A stretch of DNA of 64,000 nucleotides from Halarchaeum nitratireducens (lineage in GTDB: Archaea > Halobacteriota > Halobacteria > Halobacteriales > Halobacteriaceae), in assembly GCF_014647155.1 (NCBI RefSeq), contig NZ_BMOQ01000003.1, positions 62,001-126,000 on the forward strand. The letters are read 5' to 3'. Positions 17,851 to 27,092 of the stretch are shown here, one piece after another. The position numbers and the translations under genes were made by a program. The notes beneath the pieces are model-generated. The model was given only the letters and a program-made list of their open reading frames with translations. It searched no databases and was not told the DNA's origin. The stretch's first letter is position 1; each line of letters opens with the position of its first letter.

Positions 17851-19533
17851 ATGGCGCAACAGATGGGCAATCAGCCGTTGATCGTACTCTCCGACGACTC
17901 GCAGCGAACGTCGGGAGAGGACGCGCAGTCGATGAACATCTCCGCCGGGAAGGCCGTTGCCGAGTCCGTTCGGACGACGCTCGGCCCGAAGGGGATGGAC
18001 AAGATGCTCGTCGACTCCACCGGGTCCGTCGTCGTCACGAACGACGGCGTCACCATCCTCAAGGAGATGGACATCGAGCACCCGGCGGCCAACATGATCG
18101 TCGAGGTCGCCGAGACGCAGGAGAACGAGGTCGGTGACGGCACCACATCCGCCGTCATCGTCGCCGGCGAACTCCTCGACGAGGCCGAGGAGCTCCTCGA
18201 TCAGGACATCCACGCCACGACGCTCGCGCAGGGGTACCGGGAGGCCGCCGAGGAGGCAAAGGAGATCCTCTCCGAGATCGCCATCGACATCGACGCCGAC
18301 GACACCGACTACCTCGAACAGATCGCCGCCACGGCGATGACCGGCAAGGGCGCCGAGAACGCGAAGGACGCCCTCTCCGGCCTCGTCGTCCGCGCCGCGC
18401 AGGCCGTCGCCGACGACGGCATCGTCGACACCGACAACATCAAGGTCGAGAAGGTCACCGGCGGCTCCATCGACAACTCCGAGCTCGTCGAGGGCGTCAT
18501 CGTCGACAAGGAGCGCGTCAACGAGAACATGCCCTACGCCGTCGAGGACGCGAAGATCGCCCTCGTCGACGGCGCGCTCGAAGTCCAGGAGACCGAGATC
18601 GACACCGAGGTCAACGTCACCGACCCCGACCAGCTCCAGGAGTTCCTCGACCAGGAAGAAGAGCAGCTCCGCGAGATGGTCGACGCCATCGCCGCGTCCG
18701 GTGCGAACGTCGTCTTCGTCGACGGCGGCATCGACGACATGGCTCAGCACTACCTCGCGCAGGAAGGCATCCTCGCCGTCCGTCGCGTGAAGGACTCCGA
18801 CCTCAGCCGTCTCGCCCGCTCGACGGGCGCGACCCCGGTCTCCTCTGCGAAGGAGATCGAGGCCGAGGACCTCGGTGAAGCCGGCTCCGTCGCCCAGAAG
18901 GACATCGGCGGCGACGAGCGCATCTTCGTCGAGGACGTCGCGGACGCCAAGTCCGTCACGCTCATCCTCCGCGGCGGCACCGAACACGTCGTCGACGAGG
19001 TCGAGCGCGCCATCGAGGACTCGCTCGGCGTCGTTCGCGTCACCCTCGAAGACGGGCAGGTGCTCCCCGGCGGCGGCGCCCCAGAGACCGAACTCGCCCT
19101 CGAACTCCGCGACTACGCCGACTCCGTCGGCGGGCGCGAGCAGCTCGCCGTCGAGGCGTTCGCCAACGCCCTCGAAGTCGGCCCGCGCACCCTCGCCGAG
19201 AACGCCGGCCTCGACCCGATCGACTCCCTCGTCGACCTCCGCGCGCAGCACGCGGACGGCGACACGAGCGCCGGCCTCGACGCCTACACGGGCGAGGTCA
19301 TCGACATGGAGGAGGAAGGCGTCGTCGAGCCCCTCCGCGTGAAGACGCAGGCCATCGAGAGCGCGACCGAAGCGGCCGTCATGATCCTCCGCATCGACGA
19401 CGTCATCGCCGCGGGCGACCTCGCCGGCGGGCAGGTCGACGCCGACGACGGCGGCGACGACGGCGGCGCGGGCGGTCCCGGCGGCGCGCCCGGCGGCATG
19501 GGCGGCATGGGCGGTATGGGCGGCGCTATGTGA
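17851..19533 (+). CDS. Thermosome subunit (group II chaperonin)
   Basis: 560 residues. ATP-driven protein-folding chamber subunit. Typical motifs are [53 protein letters not shown] and [15 protein letters not shown], with a C-terminal Gly-Met tail ([13 protein letters not shown]) that projects into the cavity. The ATG is set by the promoter spacing and by the conserved [20 protein letters not shown] start. Haloarchaea carry one to three paralogues; which one this is cannot be told here. Confidence 0.97.
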   Translation: MAQQMGNQPLIVLSDDSQRTSGEDAQSMNISAGKAVAESVRTTLGPKGMDKMLVDSTGSVVVTNDGVTILKEMDIEHPAANMIVEVAETQENEVGDGTTSAVIVAGELLDEAEELLDQDIHATTLAQGYREAAEEAKEILSEIAIDIDADDTDYLEQIAATAMTGKGAENAKDALSGLVVRAAQAVADDGIVDTDNIKVEKVTGGSIDNSELVEGVIVDKERVNENMPYAVEDAKIALVDGALEVQETEIDTEVNVTDPDQLQEFLDQEEEQLREMVDAIAASGANVVFVDGGIDDMAQHYLAQEGILAVRRVKDSDLSRLARSTGATPVSSAKEIEAEDLGEAGSVAQKDIGGDERIFVEDVADAKSVTLILRGGTEHVVDEVERAIEDSLGVVRVTLEDGQVLPGGGAPETELALELRDYADSVGGREQLAVEAFANALEVGPRTLAENAGLDPIDSLVDLRAQHADGDTSAGLDAYTGEVIDMEEEGVVEPLRVKTQAIESATEAAVMILRIDDVIAAGDLAGGQVDADDGGDDGGAGGPGGAPGGMGGMGGMGGAM

Positions 19534-19579
19534 AGTCAGGCTTCGCCTGATTTCACGTAGGCAGCGAAGCTTCGCTTCG
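19530..19579. terminator. Hairpins overlapping the thermosome stop codon
   Basis: GTGAAGTCAGGC (19530-19541) pairs with GCCTGATTTCAC (19545-19556) with one mismatch and a TTC loop, and includes the TGA stop. A second stem, CGAAGC/GCTTCG (19565-19570, 19574-19579), also has a TTC loop. A terminator or 3'-stabilising role is likely. The 3-base loop matches hairpins elsewhere in the window. Confidence 0.55.
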
Positions 19580-19837
19580 CCCGCCGATGTAAACGAGGGT
19601 CTGAACGAACCTCGGGACGTCGAACGGGCCGGAGTCCTGTGAGACAGCCCCGCCACGCCACCCAGACCACCCACGCCTCGCACCGAACGCTCGACTCCCG
19701 ACGTTCCGTTTCTTTCGACGTTACCCGCGTAGCGACGGCTCTCGGTGCCGTCTCGCGCCCGGTGTCGCGACTCGACGCCGGTCGTCCGCCGACGGTTACC
19801 CACCACGTTTTCGAGGAGCACGCCGTTCGCCCGACCG

Positions 19838-20487
19838 ATGCCCGACGACTCCCGCCGCGGTCGCCTCGCGGTCGTGGCCTCGTCCCTCCTGTTGGCCGCG
19901 AGCGTGTTCGTCCTCGGCTGGGATGTCCGCGTCCTCCTCCTGTGCTACTGGTTGGAGGCCGCGTTCGTCGTCGCCCGGGACGCCATCCAATCGCTGTTCG
20001 CCGCACGGCCGCCCGCCGGCGCGTATCGTCCGACGGACACCAGAGCGCCGTTCCCGCTCCCCGCGCTGGCGGCCGTCCGTGGCGGCATCGAACTCCCCGG
20101 CCTCCCGCCGCTCTACCCCCGAAACGTCCCCCACGTCCTCCCGACGCTGCTCGCGTTCTGCACCCTCTGGCCGCTCGCCGGCCTCGGCGCGAGTGGCGTC
20201 GTCGGTCCGGCGCCGCCGCTCTCGCTCTCGGTCGACGCGCTCGCGGTCGCGGCGGTCGCGTTCACGATCGGGCAGGCGCTCCGCCTCGTCGAGTGGGTGC
20301 GCACAACGGGCTCACGGACGCCGCGCAGTGGGTCGCTCCCCGCGCGACGATCACCGACGCGACGGTCTCCCGAACTCGTCTCGTCCCCGGCGCCGACACC
20401 GTCCACGTCGAGTGTGCGGACGGCACCAGTCGGACGCTCCGCCACGTCTCGAACGCCGAGGCACTCGCCGCGCGCCTCGACTCGTGA
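19838..20487 (+). pseudogene. DUF6498-like membrane protein gene with an apparent frameshift
   Basis: The frame from ATG 19838 gives several good helices (LAVVASSLLLAASVFVLGW, VLLLCYWLEAAFVVARDAI, LLAFCTLWPLAGLGASGVV, LAVAAVAFTIGQALRLVEWV) to about 20295 and then turns into Ser/Arg/Thr-rich sequence. From there the -1 frame continues sensibly (AHNGLTDAAQWVAPRATI, then TVHVECADGTSRTLRHVSNA) to a TGA at 20485-20487. One lost base near 20295-20300 would explain it. The WLEAAFVVARDAIQSLFA stretch is what suggests DUF6498. The 304-base stretch upstream holds only hairpins. Confidence 0.6.
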
Positions 20488-20488
20488 G

Positions 20489-20716
20489 TTAGACCGGGTT
20501 CTCGGCCGCGAAGACGCCCTGCGTCATCCGGTAGGCGGTGAGGAAGAAGAGGACGACGGCGAGGCAGACGGTGATCCCCAGGAGGAAGAACACGGAGACT
20601 TTCGGGATCGGGAGCCACCCCCCGATGGTGCCGAGCGCGAGGACGAGTGACACCGTCGCTACCGACGACAGGACGCTGTGAGCTCTCATGCGGTCCGTTT
20701 CGGCCGCGAACACCAT
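20489..20716 (-). CDS. Small hypothetical membrane protein, two helices
   Basis: 75 residues from this ATG, or 66 from a second ATG at 20689. It has two hydrophobic helices (VLSSVATVSLVLALGTIGGW and VSVFFLLGITVCLAVVLFFL) linked by a short loop, with a polar C-terminus ending FAAENPV. No family recognised. It is convergent with the frameshifted membrane gene (one base between stops) and divergent from the ornithine cyclodeaminase-family gene. Confidence 0.6.
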   Translation of the reverse strand: MVFAAETDRMRAHSVLSSVATVSLVLALGTIGGWLPIPKVSVFFLLGITVCLAVVLFFLTAYRMTQGVFAAENPV

Positions 20717-20783
20717 AATCGATGCGGTGGCCCGGCCGTCCGCGCGTCGCGCGTTCTAAGTGTCCGCCGGCCGACCCCCCGGT

Positions 20784-21770
20784 ATGGAGACGCTGCTCCT
20801 CGACACGGACGACGTGGACGCCAACGCCACGATGGCCGAACTCGTCCCGGCGGTCCGCGAGGCCTTCGCCGCCTACGAGCGCGGCGACGCGCAGATGCCC
20901 GCGAAGTCCTACATCGACCTCCCGCAGTACAACGGCGACTTCCGCTCGATGCCCGCGTACCTCGACGCGGGCGAGTGGGACGCCGCGGGGATCAAGTGGG
21001 TGAACGCCCACCCGGACAACCCCGATTCGTTCGACCTCCCGACCGTGATGGGGACGATGGTCTACTCCGACCCGCACAACGCCTACCCGCTCGCCATCAT
21101 GGACGGCACGGTGCTCACGATGAAACGCACGGGCGCGGCGGCCGCCGTCGCCACCGACGCGCTCGCCGTTCCGGACGCCTCGTCCCTCGGCATCGTCGGC
21201 GCCGGCGTCCAATCCTACACCCAACTGGAGGCGATCAGCCAGGTACGCGACATCACGGAGGTCGTCGTGAGCGACCTCCGCGAGGAGCGCATCGAGCGTT
21301 TCATCGCCCGCTTCGGTGACGAGTTCGACGTCCGCGCGGGCTCGATCAGCGAGGCCGGTCACTGCGACGTGGTCTCGACCGTCACGCCCGTCTCGGAACC
21401 GATCATCGACGCCGACGACCTCGGCGAGCACACGCACGTCAACGCGATGGGCGCGGACGCCGCCGGCAAGCACGAGCTCGCCGACGAGATCCTGCTCGCC
21501 GCGACGCTCGTCATCGACGACTACGCGCAGACGACCCACTCCGGCGAGATCAACGTCCCGTGGAGCGCCGGCGTTCTCGACGACGACGACCTCTACGCCG
21601 AACTCGGCGAGATCGTCGTTGGCGCGAAAGCGGGCCGCACCGACGCGGACGGCGTGACCGTCTTCGACTCCACCGGCCTCGCCATTCAGGACGTCGCGGC
21701 CGCACACGTCGTCTACGAGCACGCCCGCGAGAGGGGGAACGGAACGGCGTTCGACCTGCTCGGGGTCTGA
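20784..21770 (+). CDS. Ornithine cyclodeaminase / mu-crystallin family oxidoreductase
   Basis: 328 residues with the substrate-domain signature MPAKSYIDLPQYNGDFRSMP, AAGIKWVNAHPDNP, a conserved MDGTVLTMKRTGAAAAVATD segment and an NAD-binding Rossmann motif GIVGAGVQSYTQLEAI. Family enzymes include ornithine cyclodeaminase (ornithine to proline plus ammonia) and archaeal alanine dehydrogenase; motif reading alone cannot separate them. TTCTAAG about 28 bases upstream of the ATG points to a leaderless transcript. Confidence 0.88.
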   Translation: METLLLDTDDVDANATMAELVPAVREAFAAYERGDAQMPAKSYIDLPQYNGDFRSMPAYLDAGEWDAAGIKWVNAHPDNPDSFDLPTVMGTMVYSDPHNAYPLAIMDGTVLTMKRTGAAAAVATDALAVPDASSLGIVGAGVQSYTQLEAISQVRDITEVVVSDLREERIERFIARFGDEFDVRAGSISEAGHCDVVSTVTPVSEPIIDADDLGEHTHVNAMGADAAGKHELADEILLAATLVIDDYAQTTHSGEINVPWSAGVLDDDDLYAELGEIVVGAKAGRTDADGVTVFDSTGLAIQDVAAAHVVYEHARERGNGTAFDLLGV

Positions 21771-22001
21771 TCAGTTCCGCGGCCGCCGGAACGGATCGTA
21801 GAACGAGCGCACCATGGAGTTGAGGACGTGCGCGACGAGGAGGAAGGGGAGCAGCGGGATCACGAGCACGACGATGACGAGGAGGTACAGCAGGCCGAAG
21901 AAGTCCATCTCGGCCCGCCCCGTCAGCCCGCCCTCCTCGATGTGCGGCGAGAGCGTCCGCTTCAGTTTCTCGCGTAGCGTCCGCGGCGCTTCGGTGGTCA
22001 T
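21771..22001 (-). CDS. Small hypothetical single-helix membrane protein
   Basis: 76 residues. A basic N-terminus (TLREKLKRTLSPHIEEGGLT) precedes one long hydrophobic helix (GLLYLLVIVVLVIPLLPFLL) and a short basic tail (YDPFRRPRN). It resembles short DUF7535-type haloarchaeal proteins in my recollection, which I cannot verify. The stop directly abuts the stop of the convergent oxidoreductase gene. Confidence 0.65.
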   Translation of the reverse strand: MTTEAPRTLREKLKRTLSPHIEEGGLTGRAEMDFFGLLYLLVIVVLVIPLLPFLLVAHVLNSMVRSFYDPFRRPRN

Positions 22002-22061
22002 ACGGGCGGCTTCGGCGGCCGGGGGATTAAGCCCCCCGGCTTCCGCTCGCCTCGCGCCCCG

Positions 22062-24908
22062 TCACTCCAGGCGGATCGCCGGGCGGAACGGCACCGCCTG
22101 CGACGCCTTCTCGTCCGTCGCGTCCGCCTCCGGGACGACGTCGACGCTCGCGTCGAACTCCCGGGCGAGGAACCCCGCGGCGTCCGCGTACAGTTCGGTC
22201 TCGTCGACGGCTTCGAGCGCCGCCAGCTCCTCGTCGTCGTACTCGCGCACGTCGGAAACGAGATCCTGCACGAGGTCGTTGACGGCGTCGCCCCGCTCGC
22301 GCAGCGACTCCTTTTGCATCACCGTCCCCATCACCGCGCCGACGTCCGGCCCGGTCTCCGCGACCGTCTCGAACACCGTCCCCTTCCACTCCGCGGGCGT
22401 GTACACGGTGATGGCGTCGGGGTCGGTCCCCGTGACGTCCACGATGTCGCGCACGTCGTCGACGAGCGACTCGATGAGGTCCTCCTCGACCTCGACGCGC
22501 GTGCTCTCCAAGTCGCGGTCGACGCTCGGCCACGCGGCGTCCTCGACCGGCACGCCGTCCAGGGCCTCGTGGAGCTCGTTGGCGAGGAACGGCACGACGG
22601 GCGCGAGCAGGCGAAGGCGCGTCCGCAGGACCTCCTGTCGCACCCACTTCGCGGCCGGCCGCTCGGTGTCCGTGCGCTTGCGGTACCAGCGCAGGTCCTC
22701 CTCGAAGCGGTAGAAGGCCTCCTGGGAGGCGCTGCGCGTCTCGAACTCGTCCATCGCCGCGGTCGTCCGTTCGATCGTCCGCTGGAGCTTCGAGAGGAGC
22801 CAGCGATCGATGCGCCGCAACTCGACGTCCTCGCGTTCGGGAGCCTCCAGCGAGACGACGTCCTCCGCGCGCTCGTAGAAGCGATCGAGGCCCTTTCGCG
22901 TCGAGGCGACCTCCTCGGCGCGCCAGTCGTAGTCCTGCCACGGCTGGGCGGAGTTCAGCAGGAAGAAGCGCACCGTGTCCGCGCCGTACTCCTCGATGGC
23001 CTCGGCGGGGAGGACGACGTGGCCCTTCGACGAGGACATCTTCTCGCCCTCCAAGAGGCCCATCCCCATGATGGCGACGCCCTCCGGCCAGTTCGCGCGC
23101 TCGAAGAGGTCCGCGTGGTGGAAGAGGAAGAACGTCAGGTGATTAGAGATGAGGTCGTTCCCCGAGACGCGATAGTCGACGGGGTACCAGTAGTCCCACT
23201 CCTCGCGGAGTTCGAGCGCCTTCTCGGGCGCCTCGCCCTCGACCGCCTCGGGGCCGTCGAAGAGCGCGTCGAAGAACTCCGTGGTGAGCTCCTCGGGGGG
23301 GACGTCCTCGATCCGGTGGGCGATCGTGTAGTACGCCATGTAGATCGTCGAGTCCGAGAGGGGTTCGATGACGAAGTCGTCGTCCCACGGCAGCTTCGTC
23401 CCCAGGCCGTAGTTCCGAATGCACGGCCACTCCTCCAGCCAGTCGATGGTGTGATCGAACTGGTCGCGCGAGGTCTCCGGGACGACGTCCATGTTCGACA
23501 CCGCCTCGTGAGCGAGCGCCTTCCAGTCCTCGTCGTTGTACGTGAGGAACCACGTCTCTTGCTCGGCGACCTCGACTTTCCCGCCGCAGCGACAGACGAC
23601 GGGCTCCGAGAAGTCGTACATCGCGTCGAACTGCCCCGAATCGCGGTAGCGCGCCGCGAGCTCGTCCCGGACGTCCTCGACGACCTTCCCCGCGTACTCC
23701 CCGTACATGTCCTTCAGCGTCCCGCTGTGGAACTCGCGGTTGTAGACCTCCTGGGTGGCCTTCTCCAGTTCGGGGTCGTCCGCGCTCGTGATGCCGTGTT
23801 CCTCGACGGCCGCCCGGGCGGGGAAGACGTCGTCGTACGCCTCGACGTCGATGATGGCCTTCGGTTCGATCTCCGCGACCTCGGCGGGGTCGATACCGTA
23901 CTCGCGCAGCCGCTCGTCGTCCGCTTTCGCGGCCTGCAGGGCCATCCAGTCGTCCGGCGAGTGCGCCGGGACGGACATGACGACGCCCGTCGCGTTGTCC
24001 GGGTCGACGAAGTCGGCGGGCAGGATCAGGACGTCCTCGCCCGTCACGGGGTTCTCGACGCGCTCGCCGACGAGCGCCTCGCCGCGGAACTCGTCGACGA
24101 TCTCGACGTCGCGCTGCTGGAGCGTGAGCTTCTGCGCGGCGTCGTGGCTGACGAGCCACGTCTCGCCGTCGACCTCGGCCTCGACGTAGCGCCCGTCGGG
24201 ATTCACGTAGGCGTTCGTCACGCCGCGCACCGTCTCCGGGCGCAGCGTCGCCATCGGGACTTTGGTGTCGCCGAGCCCGAACTTCACGAGCGTGTACTCC
24301 TGTCGCTCGGCCTCTTCGCCCTCGAGCAGGTCGTGGGTCGTGACGGGGTTCTCCTCCTCCGTACAGTACTTCACGGGGTGGAAGCCCTTCTCCAGGCGGT
24401 CGTCCTCGCGGAGGGTCTCGTACTGCCACGTGACGAACTTCGAGTAGCGCTCGTCGTTCGTCGTGAACTCCCGGCGCCAGTCGATGCTGAGGCCGAGGGA
24501 CTTCATGTTGCGCTTGTAGTGGTTCTCGATGAAGTAGCGCGCGAAGCCCATCGGCGTCTCCAACTCCTCCAGCTCGTCCTCGGGGACGTTGTACGTGTCG
24601 CGCAGGACGGAGAGCTGTTCCTCCTCGCCCTTCTGGAGGCGGTTGACGGCGCCGATGATCGGCGTGCCCGTGACGTGCCACGCGATCGGGAAGAGCACGT
24701 CGTCGCCCTGGAGGCGTCGATAGCGCGCGTAGACGTCCGGGACGGTGTACGTGCGGGCGTGGCCGATGTGCATCCCCCCGCTGGGGTAGGGGTACGGCAC
24801 CGTGACGAACGTCGCGTCCTCGTCGTCGCCGGGGTCGGCCTCGTACCGGCCGCCGTCCTCCCAGCGCTCCTGCCATTTGCGCTCCAGTCGGCGCGGCTCG
24901 TAGGTCAT
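22062..24908 (-). CDS. leuS: Leucyl-tRNA synthetase
   Basis: 948-residue class I synthetase. It has the HIGH motif in PYPSGGMHIGHARTYTVPD (about residues 40-58), a CP1 editing domain inserted in the Rossmann fold, the KMSKS equivalent GEKMSSSKGHVVLP (about 625-638), an anticodon-binding helical domain and a C-terminal tail. The ATG (MTYEPRRLERKWQERWEDGG) is chosen because the longer upstream frame reads as arginine-rich non-protein. CRCGGKVEVAEQETWFLTYN is typical of the LeuRS catalytic region. Confidence 0.97.
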   Translation of the reverse strand: MTYEPRRLERKWQERWEDGGRYEADPGDDEDATFVTVPYPYPSGGMHIGHARTYTVPDVYARYRRLQGDDVLFPIAWHVTGTPIIGAVNRLQKGEEEQLSVLRDTYNVPEDELEELETPMGFARYFIENHYKRNMKSLGLSIDWRREFTTNDERYSKFVTWQYETLREDDRLEKGFHPVKYCTEEENPVTTHDLLEGEEAERQEYTLVKFGLGDTKVPMATLRPETVRGVTNAYVNPDGRYVEAEVDGETWLVSHDAAQKLTLQQRDVEIVDEFRGEALVGERVENPVTGEDVLILPADFVDPDNATGVVMSVPAHSPDDWMALQAAKADDERLREYGIDPAEVAEIEPKAIIDVEAYDDVFPARAAVEEHGITSADDPELEKATQEVYNREFHSGTLKDMYGEYAGKVVEDVRDELAARYRDSGQFDAMYDFSEPVVCRCGGKVEVAEQETWFLTYNDEDWKALAHEAVSNMDVVPETSRDQFDHTIDWLEEWPCIRNYGLGTKLPWDDDFVIEPLSDSTIYMAYYTIAHRIEDVPPEELTTEFFDALFDGPEAVEGEAPEKALELREEWDYWYPVDYRVSGNDLISNHLTFFLFHHADLFERANWPEGVAIMGMGLLEGEKMSSSKGHVVLPAEAIEEYGADTVRFFLLNSAQPWQDYDWRAEEVASTRKGLDRFYERAEDVVSLEAPEREDVELRRIDRWLLSKLQRTIERTTAAMDEFETRSASQEAFYRFEEDLRWYRKRTDTERPAAKWVRQEVLRTRLRLLAPVVPFLANELHEALDGVPVEDAAWPSVDRDLESTRVEVEEDLIESLVDDVRDIVDVTGTDPDAITVYTPAEWKGTVFETVAETGPDVGAVMGTVMQKESLRERGDAVNDLVQDLVSDVREYDDEELAALEAVDETELYADAAGFLAREFDASVDVVPEADATDEKASQAVPFRPAIRLE

Positions 24909-24966
24909 GCCCCGTCGTTCACCGCCGCGGGCCAAAAGGCCTCCCATCGCGGGGGGAAGCCTTTCG

Positions 24967-25467
24967 GTGGCGCGCGCCCAGCTCCAGCTCGTGGCCGACT
25001 TCACCGACCGCGTCCACGCCCGCCTGCGCGACGGCCTCGCCGCGCGCCACCCCGCGCGCTCGTGGGAGACGGAGTGGTACGCGCGCCGAACGCCGGTCGA
25101 CGTCGCGGGCGTCCCGGACAACGCGGCCGCGTCGCTCCTCCTCGTGGAGGTCGAGATGCGGCGTGCGGATCCCGTGAACAACCCCGTGAAGCTCGCGCGC
25201 TACGCCCACGAGGGCGACTTCGACCGCGACGTTCGCCTCGTTCACCTGTTCAGCGACTACTACGCGCTCGACTCGGGCGGCGTCTCCTCGAAGCGCGAGA
25301 ACGCGGCGTTCGTCGGCGCCCTCGCGAGCGACCACCTCGACGGGTTCGCCTACGACGCCCTCACTCTCGACGTCGCGCCGCCGACGCACGGCGCGACCCC
25401 GGATGGTGCGTGGCTGACGGCCGTCGACGAGGCCGCGGCCGCTATCGGCTCACTCCTCGGGGAGTAG
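24967..25467 (+). CDS. Conserved hypothetical protein, possible nuclease-like fold
   Basis: 166 residues from the GTG start, which follows the family-like beginning ARAQLQLVADFTDRVHARLR; the upstream frame is arginine-rich and rejected. The protein is soluble and alpha/beta, with conserved-looking stretches LLLVEVEMRRADPVNNPVKL, LVHLFSDYYALDSGGVSSKR and ENAAFVGALASDHLDGFAYD. The E-x-E followed by a lysine hints at a PD-(D/E)XK-like core, but this is weak. It is divergent from leuS and overlaps the convergent peroxiredoxin gene by 18 bases. Confidence 0.65.
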   Translation: MARAQLQLVADFTDRVHARLRDGLAARHPARSWETEWYARRTPVDVAGVPDNAAASLLLVEVEMRRADPVNNPVKLARYAHEGDFDRDVRLVHLFSDYYALDSGGVSSKRENAAFVGALASDHLDGFAYDALTLDVAPPTHGATPDGAWLTAVDEAAAAIGSLLGE

Positions 25468-25899
25468 CCCGGAGCGTCGGACGTCCTCCAGCACTTCCTC
25501 CGCGTGTCCCTCGGGTGTCACGCCGCCGTACGCCGCCCGCACTTCGCCGTCCGCGAGGACGAACGTCACGCGCTCGGCCGCCCCGCGCGAGGTGTCGACG
25601 TCGAACGCCGCGGCGACGTCGCCGTCGGGGTCCGCGAGCAGGTCGAAATCGAGGCCGTACGCCTCGCGGAACTCCCGGTGCGAGTCCGCGTCGTCCGTCG
25701 AGACGCCGTACACCGAGACGCCCGCCTCGCGGTAGGCGTCCAACTCCTCGTTGAACCCCTTCGCTTCCACCGTACACCCCGGCGTGTCGTCGCGCGGGTA
25801 GAAGTAGAGTACCGTGGGTTCCGCGAAGTCGAGTTCGAGCGTCTCACCGTCCTGATTCGTCGCCGTGATCGGGGGCGCGTCGTCGCCTTCTTCGAGCAT
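25450..25899 (-). CDS. Peroxiredoxin of the Bcp/PrxQ type
   Basis: 149 residues. Thiol peroxidase reducing hydroperoxides. The thioredoxin-fold core contains YFYPRDDTPGCTVEAKGFNE with the peroxidatic Cys in PGCT. There is no second Cys five residues later, so it is an atypical or one-Cys PrxQ. The ATG start is supported by the signature MLEEGDDAPPITATNQDGE. Upstream, the minus strand has a TACTTAAATGG box about 55 bases before the start. The 280 bases between this gene and pheA show no supported gene. Confidence 0.92.
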   Translation of the reverse strand: MLEEGDDAPPITATNQDGETLELDFAEPTVLYFYPRDDTPGCTVEAKGFNEELDAYREAGVSVYGVSTDDADSHREFREAYGLDFDLLADPDGDVAAAFDVDTSRGAAERVTFVLADGEVRAAYGGVTPEGHAEEVLEDVRRSGLLPEE

Positions 25900-26179
25900 A
25901 CTCGGGCTTCGCGGGCCCGCCACTTCGCCGTTGCGTCCCCGCCGAATCCATTTAAGTATCTCTCGGCACAAGTAGTAGATACGACGAGGCGTCGCCGACC
26001 GTTCTCGGCCGTGCGTACTGATCTCCCAGCGACGGCTCTCTCGACTACTCGACGGCGGTGTACCACCGTTGGTCGTTTTCCGGGACGCGGGGGACCGACG
26101 GCGGTCCTTCGGGAGAGGGACGATCGACGCCGCGGTCTCGCGTTCCGCTGACGCGCCGCCCGGTGAGACGCCGGTCCCG

Positions 26180-26989
26180 CTACACGACGTGTTCGACGTC
26201 GTAGCTCCCGAGTCGCCGCACCCAGCCGTTCTCGGCGATCTCCTCGACCTCTTCGAGCGCCGCCTGCGTCCGCTCCTCGAAGAGGCCGCCGTCGACGTCG
26301 AGGTGGAAGAGGTAGTCACCGAGGTGCTCGCCGCTCGGGCGCGACTCGACGCGCGTGAGGTTGACGCCCCGCTCCGCGAACGGTTCGAGAAGTTCGAGGA
26401 GGAGCCCGGGGTAGTTCGCGCCCGGGTAGACGACGAAGCTCGACTTCCCGCCCGCGTCGGTGCGCTCCTCGGGCGGGGCGAGCACGAAGAAGCGCGTCGC
26501 GTTCGAGCGTCGGTCTTGGATGTCCGCGGCGATCACCCGGAGGTCGCCCGTCGCGTTGTCCGGGTGACCGATTCCCGCGACGCTCGGGTCCTCCGCGGCG
26601 AGCTCGACGCCGCGGGCGGTGGACGCGACGGCCTCGATGGTCGCGTCCGGATAGTGCTCGTCGAGGTACTCGCGGCACTGCGCGAGCGCCTGCGGGTGAC
26701 TCGCCACGGTGTCGAACGTCTCGGACTGCGCGAGGAGGCCGTGCTTGATCGGCGTGATGACCTCGCGGACGACCGCGACGTCGCGCTCCGCGAGGGCGTC
26801 CAGCGTCTCGGTGACGCTCCCCTCGATGCTGTTCTCGATGGGGACGACGCCGCGCGCGGCGTCGCCGTCGGCCACCGCGTTCACGATGTCGCGGATGGAC
26901 TCGCGGAACTCGATCTCGTCGTCGGTGGCGACCGCGCCCGCGGCGCGGTGCGAGTACGTCCCCGCGGGGCCGAGCGTGACCGTGTGCAT
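26180..26989 (-). CDS. pheA: Prephenate dehydratase
   Basis: Converts prephenate to phenylpyruvate in phenylalanine biosynthesis. The 269 residues contain the catalytic domain (VTLGPAGTYSHRAA, VVPIENSIEGSVTETLDAL, and the SNATRFFVL motif with the catalytic Thr-Arg-Phe) and a C-terminal ACT domain with the phenylalanine-binding ESRP motif (NLTRVESRPSGEH). The ATG at 26989 is at the family start MHTVTLGPAGTYS. No chorismate mutase domain is fused. Confidence 0.96.
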   Translation of the reverse strand: MHTVTLGPAGTYSHRAAGAVATDDEIEFRESIRDIVNAVADGDAARGVVPIENSIEGSVTETLDALAERDVAVVREVITPIKHGLLAQSETFDTVASHPQALAQCREYLDEHYPDATIEAVASTARGVELAAEDPSVAGIGHPDNATGDLRVIAADIQDRRSNATRFFVLAPPEERTDAGGKSSFVVYPGANYPGLLLELLEPFAERGVNLTRVESRPSGEHLGDYLFHLDVDGGLFEERTQAALEEVEEIAENGWVRRLGSYDVEHVV

Positions 26990-27092
26990 GTCACACGATA
27001 GGCCGCGTACGCGGGAAAAGGGCGTCGGCGCCACGCCGTGCGACGCGGGACGGAAACGCTTTCCCCGCCGCCCGCCCTTCGACTACCCGACA

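Noticed and set aside
22314-25754. Very long open frame antisense to leuS
   Set aside because: It mirrors leuS codons; products are rich in Arg/Val/Leu with no domain, a usual effect of high GC at third positions.
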